NCBI RefSeq assembly: GCF_017814945.1
Contig: NZ_JAGIPX010000065.1
Span: 1-44,268, forward strand
Direction: 5' to 3'
From: Paraburkholderia sp. LEh10
GTDB lineage: Bacteria; Pseudomonadota; Gammaproteobacteria; Burkholderiales; Burkholderiaceae
DNA: 44,268 bases
Below, one piece after another: positions 1 to 8,488 of the stretch (positions within the stretch are counted from its first letter, which is position 1; each line of letters begins with the position of its first letter). The position numbers were made by a program, and so were the translations under genes. The notes below the pieces were generated by a model that was not told the DNA's origin, ran no database searches, and worked only from the letters and a program-made list of their open reading frames with translations.

Positions 1-2
1 AC

Positions 3-113
3 GGCCGGTCGATCATCAACGCGACGGCGACCATCGGCGACGGCTTCCAGACGTCGCCGTCGTCATCGCGCAGCATGGTGGGCGTGGGTGTCGGCATGGT
101 GCACCGGTTCTGA
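3..113 (+). CDS. C-terminal end of a probable outer-membrane beta-barrel protein (partial)
   Basis: An open frame enters from the left edge and stops with TGA at 111-113, giving 36 residues. The tail ends in a Gly/Val strand followed by a terminal Phe (residues GVGVGMVHRF). A final amphipathic strand ending in Phe is the usual BAM-recognition signature of outer-membrane barrels such as MipA/OmpV or OmpW-type proteins. A strong terminator follows about 40 bases later, which supports a real gene end. The family cannot be fixed from so short a piece; it could be another barrel type. Confidence 0.55.
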   Translation, partial: GRSIINATATIGDGFQTSPSSSRSMVGVGVGMVHRF

Positions 114-152
114 TACCGTTCGACGTTCATCGAGCAGAGCAAGCAGAGCAGG

Positions 153-180
153 GCGCCGCAATCGCGGCGCTTTGTTTTTT
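153..180 (+). terminator. Rho-independent terminator after the outer-membrane protein gene
   Basis: A perfect 7-bp stem (GCGCCGC / GCGGCGC) with a 4-base loop AATC is followed by a T-rich tract TTTGTTTTTT. It lies 40 bases past the stop codon at 113 on the same strand. Confidence 0.85.
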
Positions 181-478
181 GGGGCGCGTGACGCAATGTA
201 CCGTGAAACAACGGACACAAGCGCAGCGGGACCGAGGCTTGCTCGCCGCGTCGGCTGCGGGCAAGCTGTCGCGCGAACGTGGACTGTCACCGTCTTGCTC
301 AGGGCGATAGGGCGGCGATTAACCGCGAGACGGGGACGCTCATCGACGCGCCGACGCCTGTCGACAGCAAACCGCCATCAAGATGGCGCATGCTGGCCCA
401 GCGGCTGCATGCAGTCCAGCGGCGTGAAGATGCCGGTCGGCTGCTACAATCCTGCGTCATTGCAATGAAGGTGAACAC
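181..478. other. Gene-free stretch upstream of proQ
   Basis: No reading frame here has convincing codon use or family resemblance. The proQ ribosome site (AAGG) lies at its right end, about 10 bases before the ATG at 479. I see no clear sigma-70 promoter or RNA fold, although the proQ promoter should lie in this stretch. Confidence 0.4.
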
Positions 479-1141
479 ATGGGCTTTGAACAACTGGCGA
501 AACTGAGGGACCAGCTCGCCAAACAGGCAAACGCACAACGCAAGCAGAAACAGGCCTCCGAGCGGCATCCGTCGCACGCGGGCGACAAGGATGCCAAGGC
601 GAAGGACACGAAAGCCAGAGACGCCAAACCTGCGGCCAGGACGGCCGACAGGCCTGCTGCGAAGACGGGTGCCCGCAAGCCGGAGCATGCTCGCCCGGCA
701 GCGAGGCAGAATCAAAATCCCGTCGATCCCGTCGTGCATACCATCGGCAAGTTGCAAAAGCGTTTCCCGCTGGCGTTTCCGAAGAATCCCGCGCCGAAGG
801 TGGCACTGAAGATCGGCATTCTCGAAGATCTGCTCGCGCAGGCGGGTGAATTGAAGCTGACCGAGCAGGAAATCCGCGATGCCGTCAGTACCTGGTGCCG
901 CGGCAGCCGCTATTGGGCGAGCCTGACGGAAGGCGCGCCGCGCGTGGATCTGGCGGGCGCCGAGACGGGCAAGGTCACCGCAGCGGATTCGGCGTTTGCA
1001 CGGCGTCGATCGTCGGGCGGGCGGACGAGGCCCGCGAAGGCCAACGAGGAAGCGGCAGCAGCGGCGAAGACGGGAGATGAAGATGCGTCGACGGCGGGCG
1101 ACAAAGGCAACGCGCCGGAAGCGGATCAGGCGCAAGGTTGA
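479..1141 (+). CDS. proQ: ProQ/FinO-domain RNA chaperone
   Basis: This codes a 220-residue RNA-binding protein. ProQ proteins bind structured RNAs and 3' ends and act in sRNA-mRNA regulation in the cytoplasm. Residues 1-80 are a Lys/Ala/Arg-rich flexible tail. The FinO-like domain covers about residues 83-175, with the family features GKLQKRFPLAF, a KIGILEDL helix and the RGSRYW segment. A second basic, low-complexity tail follows. The gene order N-tail, FinO domain, C-tail is typical of betaproteobacterial ProQ, whereas E. coli ProQ has the domain at its start. The gene stands alone. Its start is supported by an AAGG ribosome site. Confidence 0.9.
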   Translation: MGFEQLAKLRDQLAKQANAQRKQKQASERHPSHAGDKDAKAKDTKARDAKPAARTADRPAAKTGARKPEHARPAARQNQNPVDPVVHTIGKLQKRFPLAFPKNPAPKVALKIGILEDLLAQAGELKLTEQEIRDAVSTWCRGSRYWASLTEGAPRVDLAGAETGKVTAADSAFARRRSSGGRTRPAKANEEAAAAAKTGDEDASTAGDKGNAPEADQAQG

Positions 1142-1324
1142 TGTTATCGGCGGCCCGTACTCCAAAACGGTGCCGCCATACAGGCTGCTGCGTTACCCGG
1201 TTTTTGCGGTCAGCCATGATCGCTCGCTGGCGCGCGGTTGTTCCGGGCGCGGCTAACAGCAGTGATTGCCTTGGAACGCCGCATGCGCAATGCCGACATC
1301 GAGCGACCAGACGGGAGGTTTGCG

Positions 1325-1549
1325 ATGTCCACATCAAATGCGCCTAGTGCGCCTGGGCGGACGTTCGTCGACGTGTAAAAGACGCACAAGGGAGCGTGAT
1401 TTCCTGCACCGCACCTAAGCAAGACCTCCTGAAGACGGCGAAGCAGAACGCCGCCGATGAAGACGCCATGGAAGCGCTAGCGGCATTGCCCGGACGGAGA
1501 TTTTGAAAGCGCGACGGCAGTGGCGAATGCGATAGGCAGTCGTGAGTGA
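1325..1549 (+). pseudogene. Broken DUF2795 small-protein gene
   Basis: The intact gene would code about 70 residues: a start after a GGGAGG site (1313-1318), a variable N-tail, then the DUF2795 core with the features K-G-A-D-F-P-A-P, K-Q-D-L-L-K-T-A, A-D-E-D-A-M-E-A-L, L-P-G-R-R-F and a short C-tail ending ANAIGSRE. I see four lesions: in-frame TAA at 1376-1378, in-frame TGA at 1397-1399, a 5-bp tandem duplication GCACC-GCACC at 1406-1415 that shifts frame, and one extra T in the run at 1501-1504 that shifts frame again. The family match is from recall of the Burkholderia DUF2795 pattern. Several independent lesions make a sequencing error unlikely. The function of DUF2795 is unknown. Confidence 0.72.
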
Positions 1550-1859
1550 GAATGCCGTGGTGCTGTTATCGGCGGGGTGAAACTGGCTAGGGAATGACGG
1601 TCATCAGTGACATGGTACTCAGGTGAACACGGCTAAATATAATTTGACATAATCTTAATTATCAACATTCAGACTGTAGGTCCCAAATAGAAATGTCGGG
1701 TTTTGCCATTGCTGGCAAGCCCACAACCTCGCCTTCATGAATGCACACCGCGAAACCGGCTGGCGCGAGCCGTCGTTGACAGACGACGGCAGAATCCGTG
1801 ACTTTATCGTGACAGGCAACGACACATGAGCGTTCCCGTTCCGTTGTGTACAACCCCGC
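1550..1859. other. AT-rich gene-free stretch after the DUF2795 relic
   Basis: This stretch has a markedly AT-rich patch at about 1632-1665 in a GC-rich neighbourhood. On the minus strand the patch reads TTGATA, 17 bases, TTATAT, which resembles a sigma-70 promoter pointing left, antisense to the DUF2795 relic. No gene lies in that direction on the minus strand. A 77-codon minus-strand frame overlaps the end of the kinase gene but has no recognisable features. The stretch could hold a small RNA, but nothing proves it. Confidence 0.3.
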
Positions 1860-3272
1860 TCAATCGAAGTCCGCCGTGCCGCCGCCAAGCGGCAAAGTCA
1901 CGCGGAAGACGGTTTCCGTGGGACGTGAACAGGCTTCGATCGTACCGCCGTGCCGATTGACCACGATACGATAGGCGACGTGCAGCCCCATTCCCACGCC
2001 ATGTCCCTGCACAGCGCTGGCCGGCTTCGACGTAAAGAATGGCTCGAATAGATGACGCATGGCGTCTTGCGGAATACCCGGTCCCGTGTCGGCAATCTCG
2101 ACTACGGCACGGTCGGAATCGCGACGTGTGCGGATAGTCAGCTGGCCACGCCCGCTCATCGCCTCAACGGCGTTTTCGATGATCCGTGTCCACACCTGAT
2201 TGAGTTCGCTGCCATATGCGGGAACACGTGGCAAATCGCGGTTGAAGTCGCGCACTATCGCAACGCCTGACTTGAGTTCATGCGCCATCACGGTCAATGT
2301 GTCTTCGATACCCTCGTGAATGTCGACTTCCTGCCGCGGCCCCTGGTCCATGTAGGTATAAGACTTGACTGCTTTCACAATATCGGAGATCCGGGTTGCG
2401 CCGCGCGTCGCATCGCGCATCACCGAGCGCAGCTCCAGAACCTTTGCGATCCACGAGATGGCAGCATCGAGTTGATCCGTGCTGAGGCGGCCGGCCAATT
2501 GCCCGAGGTCATCGGATGTGATCCCGTGCGCGACCAGGCATGGCGCGACAAGCCACGGTTTCGCCATGCCATGCGCAGCAAGCCAGTCACCGAGCAGCGA
2601 CTCCGCTTCGGCGTGCCGCAGTGCATCCGTGGCGCTCGCGGCGGCCTCTGTTGCGCTGCGCGCAGCAAGCGCTCTCAATTCATCGACAGCGTCGCGAGGA
2701 ACCGCGCGCACCCCAAGCGCGAGAGCCGAGTCCTCGAGCGCATCGAGTCCGGCAAGCATGTGGTCGAGCGAGCGTGCCACGGCTGAAGCAGGATTGTTCA
2801 GCTCGTGCGCGAGTCCCGCCGACAGCTTGCCCAATGCGGCCAGTTTCTCGCGATTCAGCCCAGCCGTTTCGAGCGCGGTGAGCCAGTCGGTCATCACGCG
2901 GGCGACGACGCGGGTGAAAGAACCGCATGACACGAAAAGTTCACGGAAGGCCGCCTCCGGAAGCCGCGCGATCCGGCAATCGGTCGCCGCCTTGAGCGTC
3001 GCCGGAAAGGGGATCGATGCAACCATGCAAGGTGTGCCGAAAATTTCGGGAGCGCTATAGCGTTCAGCGGAAAGCTCGCCGGCGGCTGCCCTCGTCGTCC
3101 TGACCTCTCCATCGAGCAGGACCAGCAGATTGCTGCTCATCTCTCCTTCCTCGAGCAGCACGTCCCCGGATCTGGCGGCGAATTCCGTCAGGTTCTCGCA
3201 CAGCCATTGAAGACGCTCACGCGGAAGGTCCGCAAATACGGGCATCCCGCTCAGTTCGTCGAGTTCGATCAT
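1860..3272 (-). CDS. Histidine kinase with N-terminal cyclic-nucleotide-binding domain
   Basis: This codes a 470-residue soluble sensor kinase. Residues 1-125 form a Crp-like cNMP-binding beta-roll (GDVLLEEGEMSSNLLVLLDGEV, with the later IARLPEAAF strand). There is no transmembrane segment. The dimerisation/phospho-acceptor helix has LSAGLAHELNNPAS, with His156. A long helical insert follows, then the ATPase with an N-box (IIENAVEAMSG), a G1 box (DTGPGIP) and a G2 box (GMGLHVAYRIV). No response regulator is adjacent, so it is an orphan here. Related kinases often sit beside cNMP-domain thioredoxin-reductase-like oxidoreductases, but none is present. The signal is not known from the sequence. 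Confidence 0.88.
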   Translation of the reverse strand: MIELDELSGMPVFADLPRERLQWLCENLTEFAARSGDVLLEEGEMSSNLLVLLDGEVRTTRAAAGELSAERYSAPEIFGTPCMVASIPFPATLKAATDCRIARLPEAAFRELFVSCGSFTRVVARVMTDWLTALETAGLNREKLAALGKLSAGLAHELNNPASAVARSLDHMLAGLDALEDSALALGVRAVPRDAVDELRALAARSATEAAASATDALRHAEAESLLGDWLAAHGMAKPWLVAPCLVAHGITSDDLGQLAGRLSTDQLDAAISWIAKVLELRSVMRDATRGATRISDIVKAVKSYTYMDQGPRQEVDIHEGIEDTLTVMAHELKSGVAIVRDFNRDLPRVPAYGSELNQVWTRIIENAVEAMSGRGQLTIRTRRDSDRAVVEIADTGPGIPQDAMRHLFEPFFTSKPASAVQGHGVGMGLHVAYRIVVNRHGGTIEACSRPTETVFRVTLPLGGGTADFD

Positions 3273-3563
3273 GATTCGCTCCCGCCTCGCGACGCAAACA
3301 CAAGCGAAAAAGCCGGCGAGCGCTTCGTTGTGCAGCGTCCCCTGCTGGATGCGGCGCGCCTGTACTTATCATAGGCAGTCGGAACGGCGGTCGGCTCGCG
3401 CAGAGTGTTGTGTCCATAGCCACAGCGAAACATGACGCGCTTTATCTGGCAAATGGCCGATCCTGACGGGGCCCTCTTTTCCTTCCAAGTTCTGTGTTCA
3501 TCACACTTGCTATCTTCGACGATTTCGGTCTACCTTAACAATCCAAAACATACTGGAGGGCGT

Positions 3564-4742
3564 ATGGTGGAACCGAGTTCGCGTCTTCACATAGTCAGCG
3601 ATCCTGTCGAGTTTCGCGCTCTGCGGCGGGAGTGGGACGAGCTCTGGTCAAGAGCGGAAGGCCGCTACCACCAGGCTTTTGCCGTTTGCTGGCTGTGTTG
3701 GACCAAGGTCGCCGAACCACGCGGCCGGAAGCTGTGTTGCATCACCTTGCGCGAACACGGGCGGCTTGTCATGGTATGGCCGCTCGTCGTGTACCGGAGG
3801 CTTTGCTGGACGGTTGTGCGTCCCCTTGCGAGTGAATCGACGGACTACACGAGCATCCTCATTCAAGACGCGCAGATGGCTTCAAATGTGATTGAGCGCG
3901 CGTGGGCGGAGGTCCAGAAGCAATTCGGCGCCGATATCATTCTTCTACCCTATCTCCACGCCGACACCCGGTTGTTTGAACTGGCGTCCACGAAGCGTGG
4001 CGTCGTCACAAAGACACCGCACCCGGCAGCCGTCGGCTTGCTCAGCCGCGAGACCGATTGGGATTCGTTTAGCGCTTCGCTTGGGCGATTATTCAAAAAC
4101 AAGCCCGGTGCGCTGGAACGACGCCTGGCGAAAAAAGGCGACTTGAAAATTCGCTTTCTTGGCCCCGAAAACGCGGAAGAAAACGCCCGTCTCGTGGACT
4201 GGATGTTCGACTGCAAGCGCAAATGGGCCGATCATGCGGACAAAAAAGGAGAATGGCTATATTCGGCCGAATATAGAAACTTTCTTGTCGCCCTGCTCAA
4301 TCAGACAGAAAGCGAGGTCTCGGCCCGGCTAGTGGTCGTGAGCCTCGATGGCGCGCCGATTGCCGTCGATATTCTCGGATTGGGCAAGACCTGCGTGGAC
4401 GACCTCATAGCGGGCTTTGATCCCGCCTATTCGTCGCATTCGCCCGGTGCGGTTGCGACAGAACATTGCGTCAGATGGGCGCTCGAACATCACCTCGACT
4501 TCGATTTCGGCGCAGGCACCGAAAAGTACAAAAGCTACTGGAGCCGCGGCCACATCTTGACCGTGTGGAGCCTGCAAATAGCCAATACGCGTTGGGGACT
4601 GTTTGCTCTTCAACTAGAGAATCTCCGTCGGCGCTTTACTGCGGGACCGCACACTGGCGAAAAAGAAAAGCTCCCGCTTCGCCTTAAGGCCGCGCTAAAG
4701 AGGGTCAATAGAATCACGCATTCAATTGTGAATTGGGCGTGA
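3564..4742 (+). CDS. CelD/BcsL (FemAB-like) GNAT acetyltransferase
   Basis: The product has 392 residues from the ATG at 3564, which follows a TGGAGGG site at 3554-3560. An in-frame ATG at 3432 would add 44 residues but has no ribosome site, and the added segment reads like non-coding sequence. The overall pattern fits the Acetyltransf_6/CelD double-GNAT fold: N-terminal EFRALRREWDELWSRA, a middle WDSFSASL segment, then a basic helix, and a C-terminal HCVRWALEHHLDFDFGAGTEKYKSYW stretch typical of these enzymes. Family members modify exopolysaccharide or cellulose, or transfer aminoacyl groups. No polysaccharide genes are nearby. Base use is less GC-rich than in neighbouring genes, which suggests transfer. 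The substrate is unknown. Confidence 0.75.
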   Translation: MVEPSSRLHIVSDPVEFRALRREWDELWSRAEGRYHQAFAVCWLCWTKVAEPRGRKLCCITLREHGRLVMVWPLVVYRRLCWTVVRPLASESTDYTSILIQDAQMASNVIERAWAEVQKQFGADIILLPYLHADTRLFELASTKRGVVTKTPHPAAVGLLSRETDWDSFSASLGRLFKNKPGALERRLAKKGDLKIRFLGPENAEENARLVDWMFDCKRKWADHADKKGEWLYSAEYRNFLVALLNQTESEVSARLVVVSLDGAPIAVDILGLGKTCVDDLIAGFDPAYSSHSPGAVATEHCVRWALEHHLDFDFGAGTEKYKSYWSRGHILTVWSLQIANTRWGLFALQLENLRRRFTAGPHTGEKEKLPLRLKAALKRVNRITHSIVNWA

Positions 4743-4782
4743 AATAACAACCAGGTACGCAGCGCAGAAATTCGGCGCGCGC

Positions 4783-4956
4783 TCACTCACCGTGAACGCG
4801 CGGGGACTTCATCGCAAGTTCCACGGTCGCGGTCAGGCTTGCGGCAATTTCGCGGGCTCTTCGTTTTTCGTCATCGCCGATTCGCTGCGCAACGCTCGCT
4901 TCGACAATCCTGATACCGGGCCTGCGCGTCACGCCATCTATATCGGGCCGCCGCAC
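4783..4956 (-). CDS. Possible small hypothetical protein downstream of the RpiR gene
   Basis: A minus-strand frame of 57 codons opens with GTG at 4956 and stops with TGA at 4783-4785. The product is charged and helical (a core of IGDDEKRRAREIAASLTATVELA) and reads like a natural helix pair. The plus strand also has an open frame here with high third-position GC, so the coding strand is unsettled. The frame extends left to right without a stop back into the end of the RpiR gene in another phase. It may be a leftover C-terminus of a lost gene. No family is recognised. Confidence 0.25.
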   Translation of the reverse strand: MRRPDIDGVTRRPGIRIVEASVAQRIGDDEKRRAREIAASLTATVELAMKSPRVHGE

Positions 4957-4984
4957 AAGAATCTGAGCGGCGCGGAGCAGCCGG

Positions 4985-5992
4985 CTAGCCTGTCTCGATC
5001 CCGAGCGCGGTAATCAGCCGCTCGCGCCGCGACAATGCCTGCAACGACCGCTTGCCCAGGTGCGTCGCGACGAGACTCAGCAGCCCTTCGCAAAAGATCA
5101 GATACGCGCCCATGCTGTTGCTGAAGAAGCTGCTCTCATGCGGAATCAGAAACGCGTGGCGCGCGGGCGGCACCAGCGGCGACGCGAGCGTATCGGTGAT
5201 CGCGATCACGGTCATCCCCGCTTCAGCGGCCGCGACGGCGGCTTCTGCGACACTGCGCGTATAGGGCGCGACGCTCGTCACGACGACGACGTCACCCGGC
5301 TGCAACTGCGCCAGCCCCTCGGCAACGCCCAGTCCTTGCGCGTCGAGCAAGGCGGCGTCAGTGCGGATCATGCCGAGCCCATAACAAAGAAAGCTGGCGA
5401 GCGCACTGAACTGACGCAAGCCATGCACGCGCACGCGCCGCGCGTCCGCAAGCAAGGCCGCCGCGCCGCGCAGATCGGCTGGCGAAAGGCGCGCCAGAAA
5501 TGCCTCGACGTTGCCGATCGACTCGTGCGCCAGTTGCGCGACCACTTCCACTTCGGCCGATGAGCCGCCATTAGCGGGCGTGTGCGCGCGCCCCCTGTTG
5601 CCCGCGACAAGCCGTTGCGCCTGATCCGTATAGAAATGCCGATGACGCTGCGCAAGGCTGTCGCGAAACACGCTCTGGAAATCCGCGAAGCCCGCGTAGC
5701 CGAGCTTCGTGCTCAGCCGCGTCAACGTCGATGCGTTCACGTCGAGTGCCGCCGCCAGATCGGTAATGGTGCGCACGGCGACTTCCTCCGGCCGTTCGAG
5801 CAGTCTCGCGAGCACCGTATGCGCCTTGCCGCCGAGCGATACGTCCGCCTCGTCGCGGCCGATCCGCAACACCAGTTCGCGCAGCCCGTCGACACTGCGC
5901 GGCGCATCGCCTGTCGCGTCAGGCGCCTCCGGCACCCTCGCCTCGTCCTTGTTCGCAGCCGTGCGGCGCGTCTTGCGTTTGTCTGTGTCCAT
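4985..5992 (-). CDS. RpiR/MurR-family transcriptional regulator
   Basis: This codes 335 residues. After a charged tail of about 38 residues comes the RpiR helix-turn-helix (about 40-115, with ITDLAAALDVNASTLTRLSTKLGYAGFADFQ). A SIS sugar-isomerase-like domain follows (about 165-300, with VRVHGLRQFSALASFLCYGLGMI and GDVVVVTSVAPYTRSVAEAAVAAAEAGMTVIAITD). SIS domains in this family bind phosphorylated sugars or other small ligands. The gene is the last of the ABC importer/C45 peptidase operon, and its start overlaps the end of the peptidase gene by 74 bases. I infer that it is a local regulator, perhaps acting at the dyads at 9271-9342. Confidence 0.9.
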   Translation of the reverse strand: MDTDKRKTRRTAANKDEARVPEAPDATGDAPRSVDGLRELVLRIGRDEADVSLGGKAHTVLARLLERPEEVAVRTITDLAAALDVNASTLTRLSTKLGYAGFADFQSVFRDSLAQRHRHFYTDQAQRLVAGNRGRAHTPANGGSSAEVEVVAQLAHESIGNVEAFLARLSPADLRGAAALLADARRVRVHGLRQFSALASFLCYGLGMIRTDAALLDAQGLGVAEGLAQLQPGDVVVVTSVAPYTRSVAEAAVAAAEAGMTVIAITDTLASPLVPPARHAFLIPHESSFFSNSMGAYLIFCEGLLSLVATHLGKRSLQALSRRERLITALGIETG

Positions 5993-7025
5993 CGATCAAC
6001 CGATATCGGGGCGGCGTCCCTGGCCGTTCATAGACGTTCCATTCTATGTGAGACGCTCCCATCACGATATCGGCGGTTGCGAGCGTGTTCTCGTCGTCGG
6101 GATCGTCGGGGTCGGCGCGGTAGATCGGCAGCGATGCGTCGTGCGTGTCGGCGAGAATCGCCAGCGGATCGGGCGCGCACCCGGCTTCCCGCGCTTCGTT
6201 CAGCAGCGCGTCGCCGCGCCGTTGACGCTCGCGCGACGAGTCCGTCACCACTTGTGCGAAGCCGCGCATCGCAGGATGGATCGCGTGGTTCGCATGCAGC
6301 GAGGGCTGCGCGATCTCGTGCACCGAGCAGCCGTGCGCGCTGTACTCGACACTCAGCAACGCGGGGCTCGCGCGATGCGCGAGCGTCAGATGGAAGCCGC
6401 CCGCGCGCGGGTTATCGCGCAACACGGCAACGGCTTCATCGAGCGTCGACGCATCCAGCACGGCGCGCGTAAGCACCATGCGCGGCACGCCCGCTTCGAT
6501 GCGCCGCTGCCGCAGATTGTTCACCGTGACGGCAAGGCCCGCGTCCGTCACCGCGAACGTGTGGCCCGGCAGCGAGCCGGGATACACGAATGCCGCAAAG
6601 CGGGGGCTGCCGTCGATGCGGCACTCGGCGATAGCGCAATGTCCGGCGAAACCCGGGTCGCCGTCTTCGTTGTGGCTGATGCGCGTCGCGCTGCCTGATG
6701 ATGACTGAGCCGGCAATTGAACCGTCGTGCAGCCATCAGGGGACGCCGCCCACACATCACCCCGGCAGTTCCACAGGAAGACCTCGTCGAAGGGCACGCG
6801 CAGGCCATCCGCAAGCCCTTGCAATTCCGACCAGACACGCGGAAAACGCTGCTGCACGTGCGCGGCCAGTGCGGCCGCAATCGGCGTGCCGCGCGAACGC
6901 ATCACGTCGCGCCACGCGGCCGTCTGCATCAGGTGACGATGCACGGCCAGAGCGCCGAAGCGCCCTAGCGCGTGGCCCGCCTCATACGGCGAGCCTGAAA
7001 CTTCGATATAACCAAATGCGGGCAT
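5919..7025 (-). CDS. C45 family peptidase / acyl-CoA:6-APA acyltransferase-like Ntn hydrolase
   Basis: This codes 368 residues of the C45 Ntn-hydrolase family (isopenicillin-N acyltransferase, carcinine/beta-alanyl hydrolases). The N-terminal part carries GSPYEAGHALGRF and the FDEVFLWNCRGD segment. The likely self-cleavage point is Gly98-Cys99 in PDGCTTVQL, matching the DGCTT site of fungal IAT. After cleavage, Cys99 would be the N-terminal nucleophile. The HNEDGDPG stretch that follows is also a family mark. The enzyme would cleave or form an amide bond on a small N-acyl compound. The gene starts 9 bases after the ABC ATPase and runs into the RpiR gene. The substrate is probably what the importer brings in (inference). 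Confidence 0.85.
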   Translation of the reverse strand: MPAFGYIEVSGSPYEAGHALGRFGALAVHRHLMQTAAWRDVMRSRGTPIAAALAAHVQQRFPRVWSELQGLADGLRVPFDEVFLWNCRGDVWAASPDGCTTVQLPAQSSSGSATRISHNEDGDPGFAGHCAIAECRIDGSPRFAAFVYPGSLPGHTFAVTDAGLAVTVNNLRQRRIEAGVPRMVLTRAVLDASTLDEAVAVLRDNPRAGGFHLTLAHRASPALLSVEYSAHGCSVHEIAQPSLHANHAIHPAMRGFAQVVTDSSRERQRRGDALLNEAREAGCAPDPLAILADTHDASLPIYRADPDDPDDENTLATADIVMGASHIEWNVYERPGTPPRYRLIDGHRQTQDAPHGCEQGRGEGAGGA

Positions 7026-7034
7026 CTGGGACGA

Positions 7035-7772
7035 TCATTCGACATGTTGAAGGAAATCGCGCAAGCGCTGATTGGGCGGATTGTCGAGCAGTTCGACGGG
7101 CGGCCCGTCGACGGCGATATGGCCGTGCTCCATGAAGATCAGCCGCGTGCCCACTTTGCGCGCAAACGCCATCTCGTGTGTCACGACGACCATCGTCATG
7201 CCCTCCTCCGCGAGCGACTGCATCACGCGCAGCACCTCCTGCCGCAGTTCGGGATCGAGCGCCGACGTGGGCTCGTCGAACAGCATCAGCTTAGGCTTCA
7301 CGGCGAGCGCGCGCGCAATCGCGACGCGCTGCTGCTGGCCGCCCGACAGCTCGCTTGCATAGTGATCGACGCGCGCGGCGAGCCCCACCTTCGTGAGCAG
7401 CTCGCGGGCGAGTTCGTCGGCGTCGTCCTTGCGCAAGCCGCGCACCTGGCGCGGGCCGAACGCGACGTTTTCGAGCGCCGTCAATTGCGGAAACAGATTG
7501 AACTGCTGGAACACCATGCCCGCTTCCTTGCGGATTTCGCGGACCCTTTTCGCGCCGCCGAGCACGCTGATTCCATCGACGATCAGATCGCCGCCGTCGA
7601 TCTGCTCCAGCGCATTGATGCAGCGCAGGAGCGTCGATTTGCCCGAGCCCGACGGACCGATCAATACCACGACTTCGCCAGCGCGGATGTTCAGATCGAT
7701 GCCGTCGAGCACCGTGGTCTGACCGAAGCGCTTCGTCACCTTTTTGAACTGCACCATATCGAGCGCGCTCAT
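7035..7772 (-). CDS. Polar amino-acid ABC transporter ATP-binding protein (GlnQ-like)
   Basis: The product has 245 residues. It powers import by the permease encoded just upstream. It shows Walker A GPSGSGKST, a Q-loop (VFQQFNLFPQLTALENV), signature LSGGQQQR, Walker B LMLFDEPTSALDPE and a switch His in VTHEMAFARKV. The start at 7772 overlaps the permease stop as ATGA, the usual coupling. A longer frame to 7832 exists but would lie within the permease gene. The family is the GlnQ/HisP type for polar amino acids; the exact substrate cannot be read. Confidence 0.92.
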   Translation of the reverse strand: MSALDMVQFKKVTKRFGQTTVLDGIDLNIRAGEVVVLIGPSGSGKSTLLRCINALEQIDGGDLIVDGISVLGGAKRVREIRKEAGMVFQQFNLFPQLTALENVAFGPRQVRGLRKDDADELARELLTKVGLAARVDHYASELSGGQQQRVAIARALAVKPKLMLFDEPTSALDPELRQEVLRVMQSLAEEGMTMVVVTHEMAFARKVGTRLIFMEHGHIAVDGPPVELLDNPPNQRLRDFLQHVE

Positions 7773-8425
7773 AGCATCCGCATCCTTTTTTCCATCGTGC
7801 GCAGACAGAACGTCAGCACACCGATCATGCACAGATAGATCACGGCCACGGCCGTCCAGATTTCAACCGCGCGGAAATTCGCGGCCATGATCTCCTGGCC
7901 CTGACGCGTGAGTTCGCCGACGCCGATCACGATAAACAGCGACGTATCCTTCAGGCTCACGATGAACTGGTTGCCGAGCGACGGCGTCATGCGTCGCACC
8001 GCGACGGGCCCGACGACGAACGCGAGCACGCGCCACATCGGCATGCCGAGCGCGAGGCCTGCTTCCTTCAGGCCGCGCGGCACCGACAGGAACGCGCCGC
8101 GCACGATCTCGGCGATATACGCGCCCGAGTTGACGACGATCGACACGACAGCCGCCGTCATCGCATCGACGCGCACGTTCAGCAGCACGGGCAGCGCGAA
8201 ATAGATGAACATCACCTGCACGACGATCGGCGTGCCGCGCACGAATTCCACGTACGCGAATGCGATCCTTTGCACGAGCGCGTTGCCGTACGCGCGCATC
8301 AGACCGAACAGAAAGCCGACGACAAGGCCGCCCGCCAGGCCCACGACGGTAATCAGCACCGTCAGCTTCGCGCCCTGCAACAGCGCGGGCAACGCGTCGG
8401 CGACGACGGACAAATCGAACTGCAT
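7769..8425 (-). CDS. Polar amino-acid ABC transporter permease (GlnP/HisM-like)
   Basis: This codes 218 residues with five or so membrane spans. It has the FVRGTPIVVQVMFIYFALP segment of His/Glu/Gln/Arg/opine permeases and the EAA loop, KEAGLALGMPMWRVLAFVVGP, that docks the ATPase. Only one permease gene is present, so the channel is likely a homodimer. The stop overlaps the ATPase start by 4 bases. The binding-protein gene lies 63 bases upstream. Confidence 0.92.
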   Translation of the reverse strand: MQFDLSVVADALPALLQGAKLTVLITVVGLAGGLVVGFLFGLMRAYGNALVQRIAFAYVEFVRGTPIVVQVMFIYFALPVLLNVRVDAMTAAVVSIVVNSGAYIAEIVRGAFLSVPRGLKEAGLALGMPMWRVLAFVVGPVAVRRMTPSLGNQFIVSLKDTSLFIVIGVGELTRQGQEIMAANFRAVEIWTAVAVIYLCMIGVLTFCLRTMEKRMRML

Positions 8426-8488
8426 GACTTCTCTCCTACTTTGATCCGATGTCTACTCTGATGCGCTGATGATCGCACCCGCGATGAA

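Noticed and set aside
3490..3510. CRP-like palindrome TGTGTTCATCACA upstream of the acetyltransferase gene
   Set aside because: The spacer between half-sites is too short for a CRP site, and nothing else supports it.
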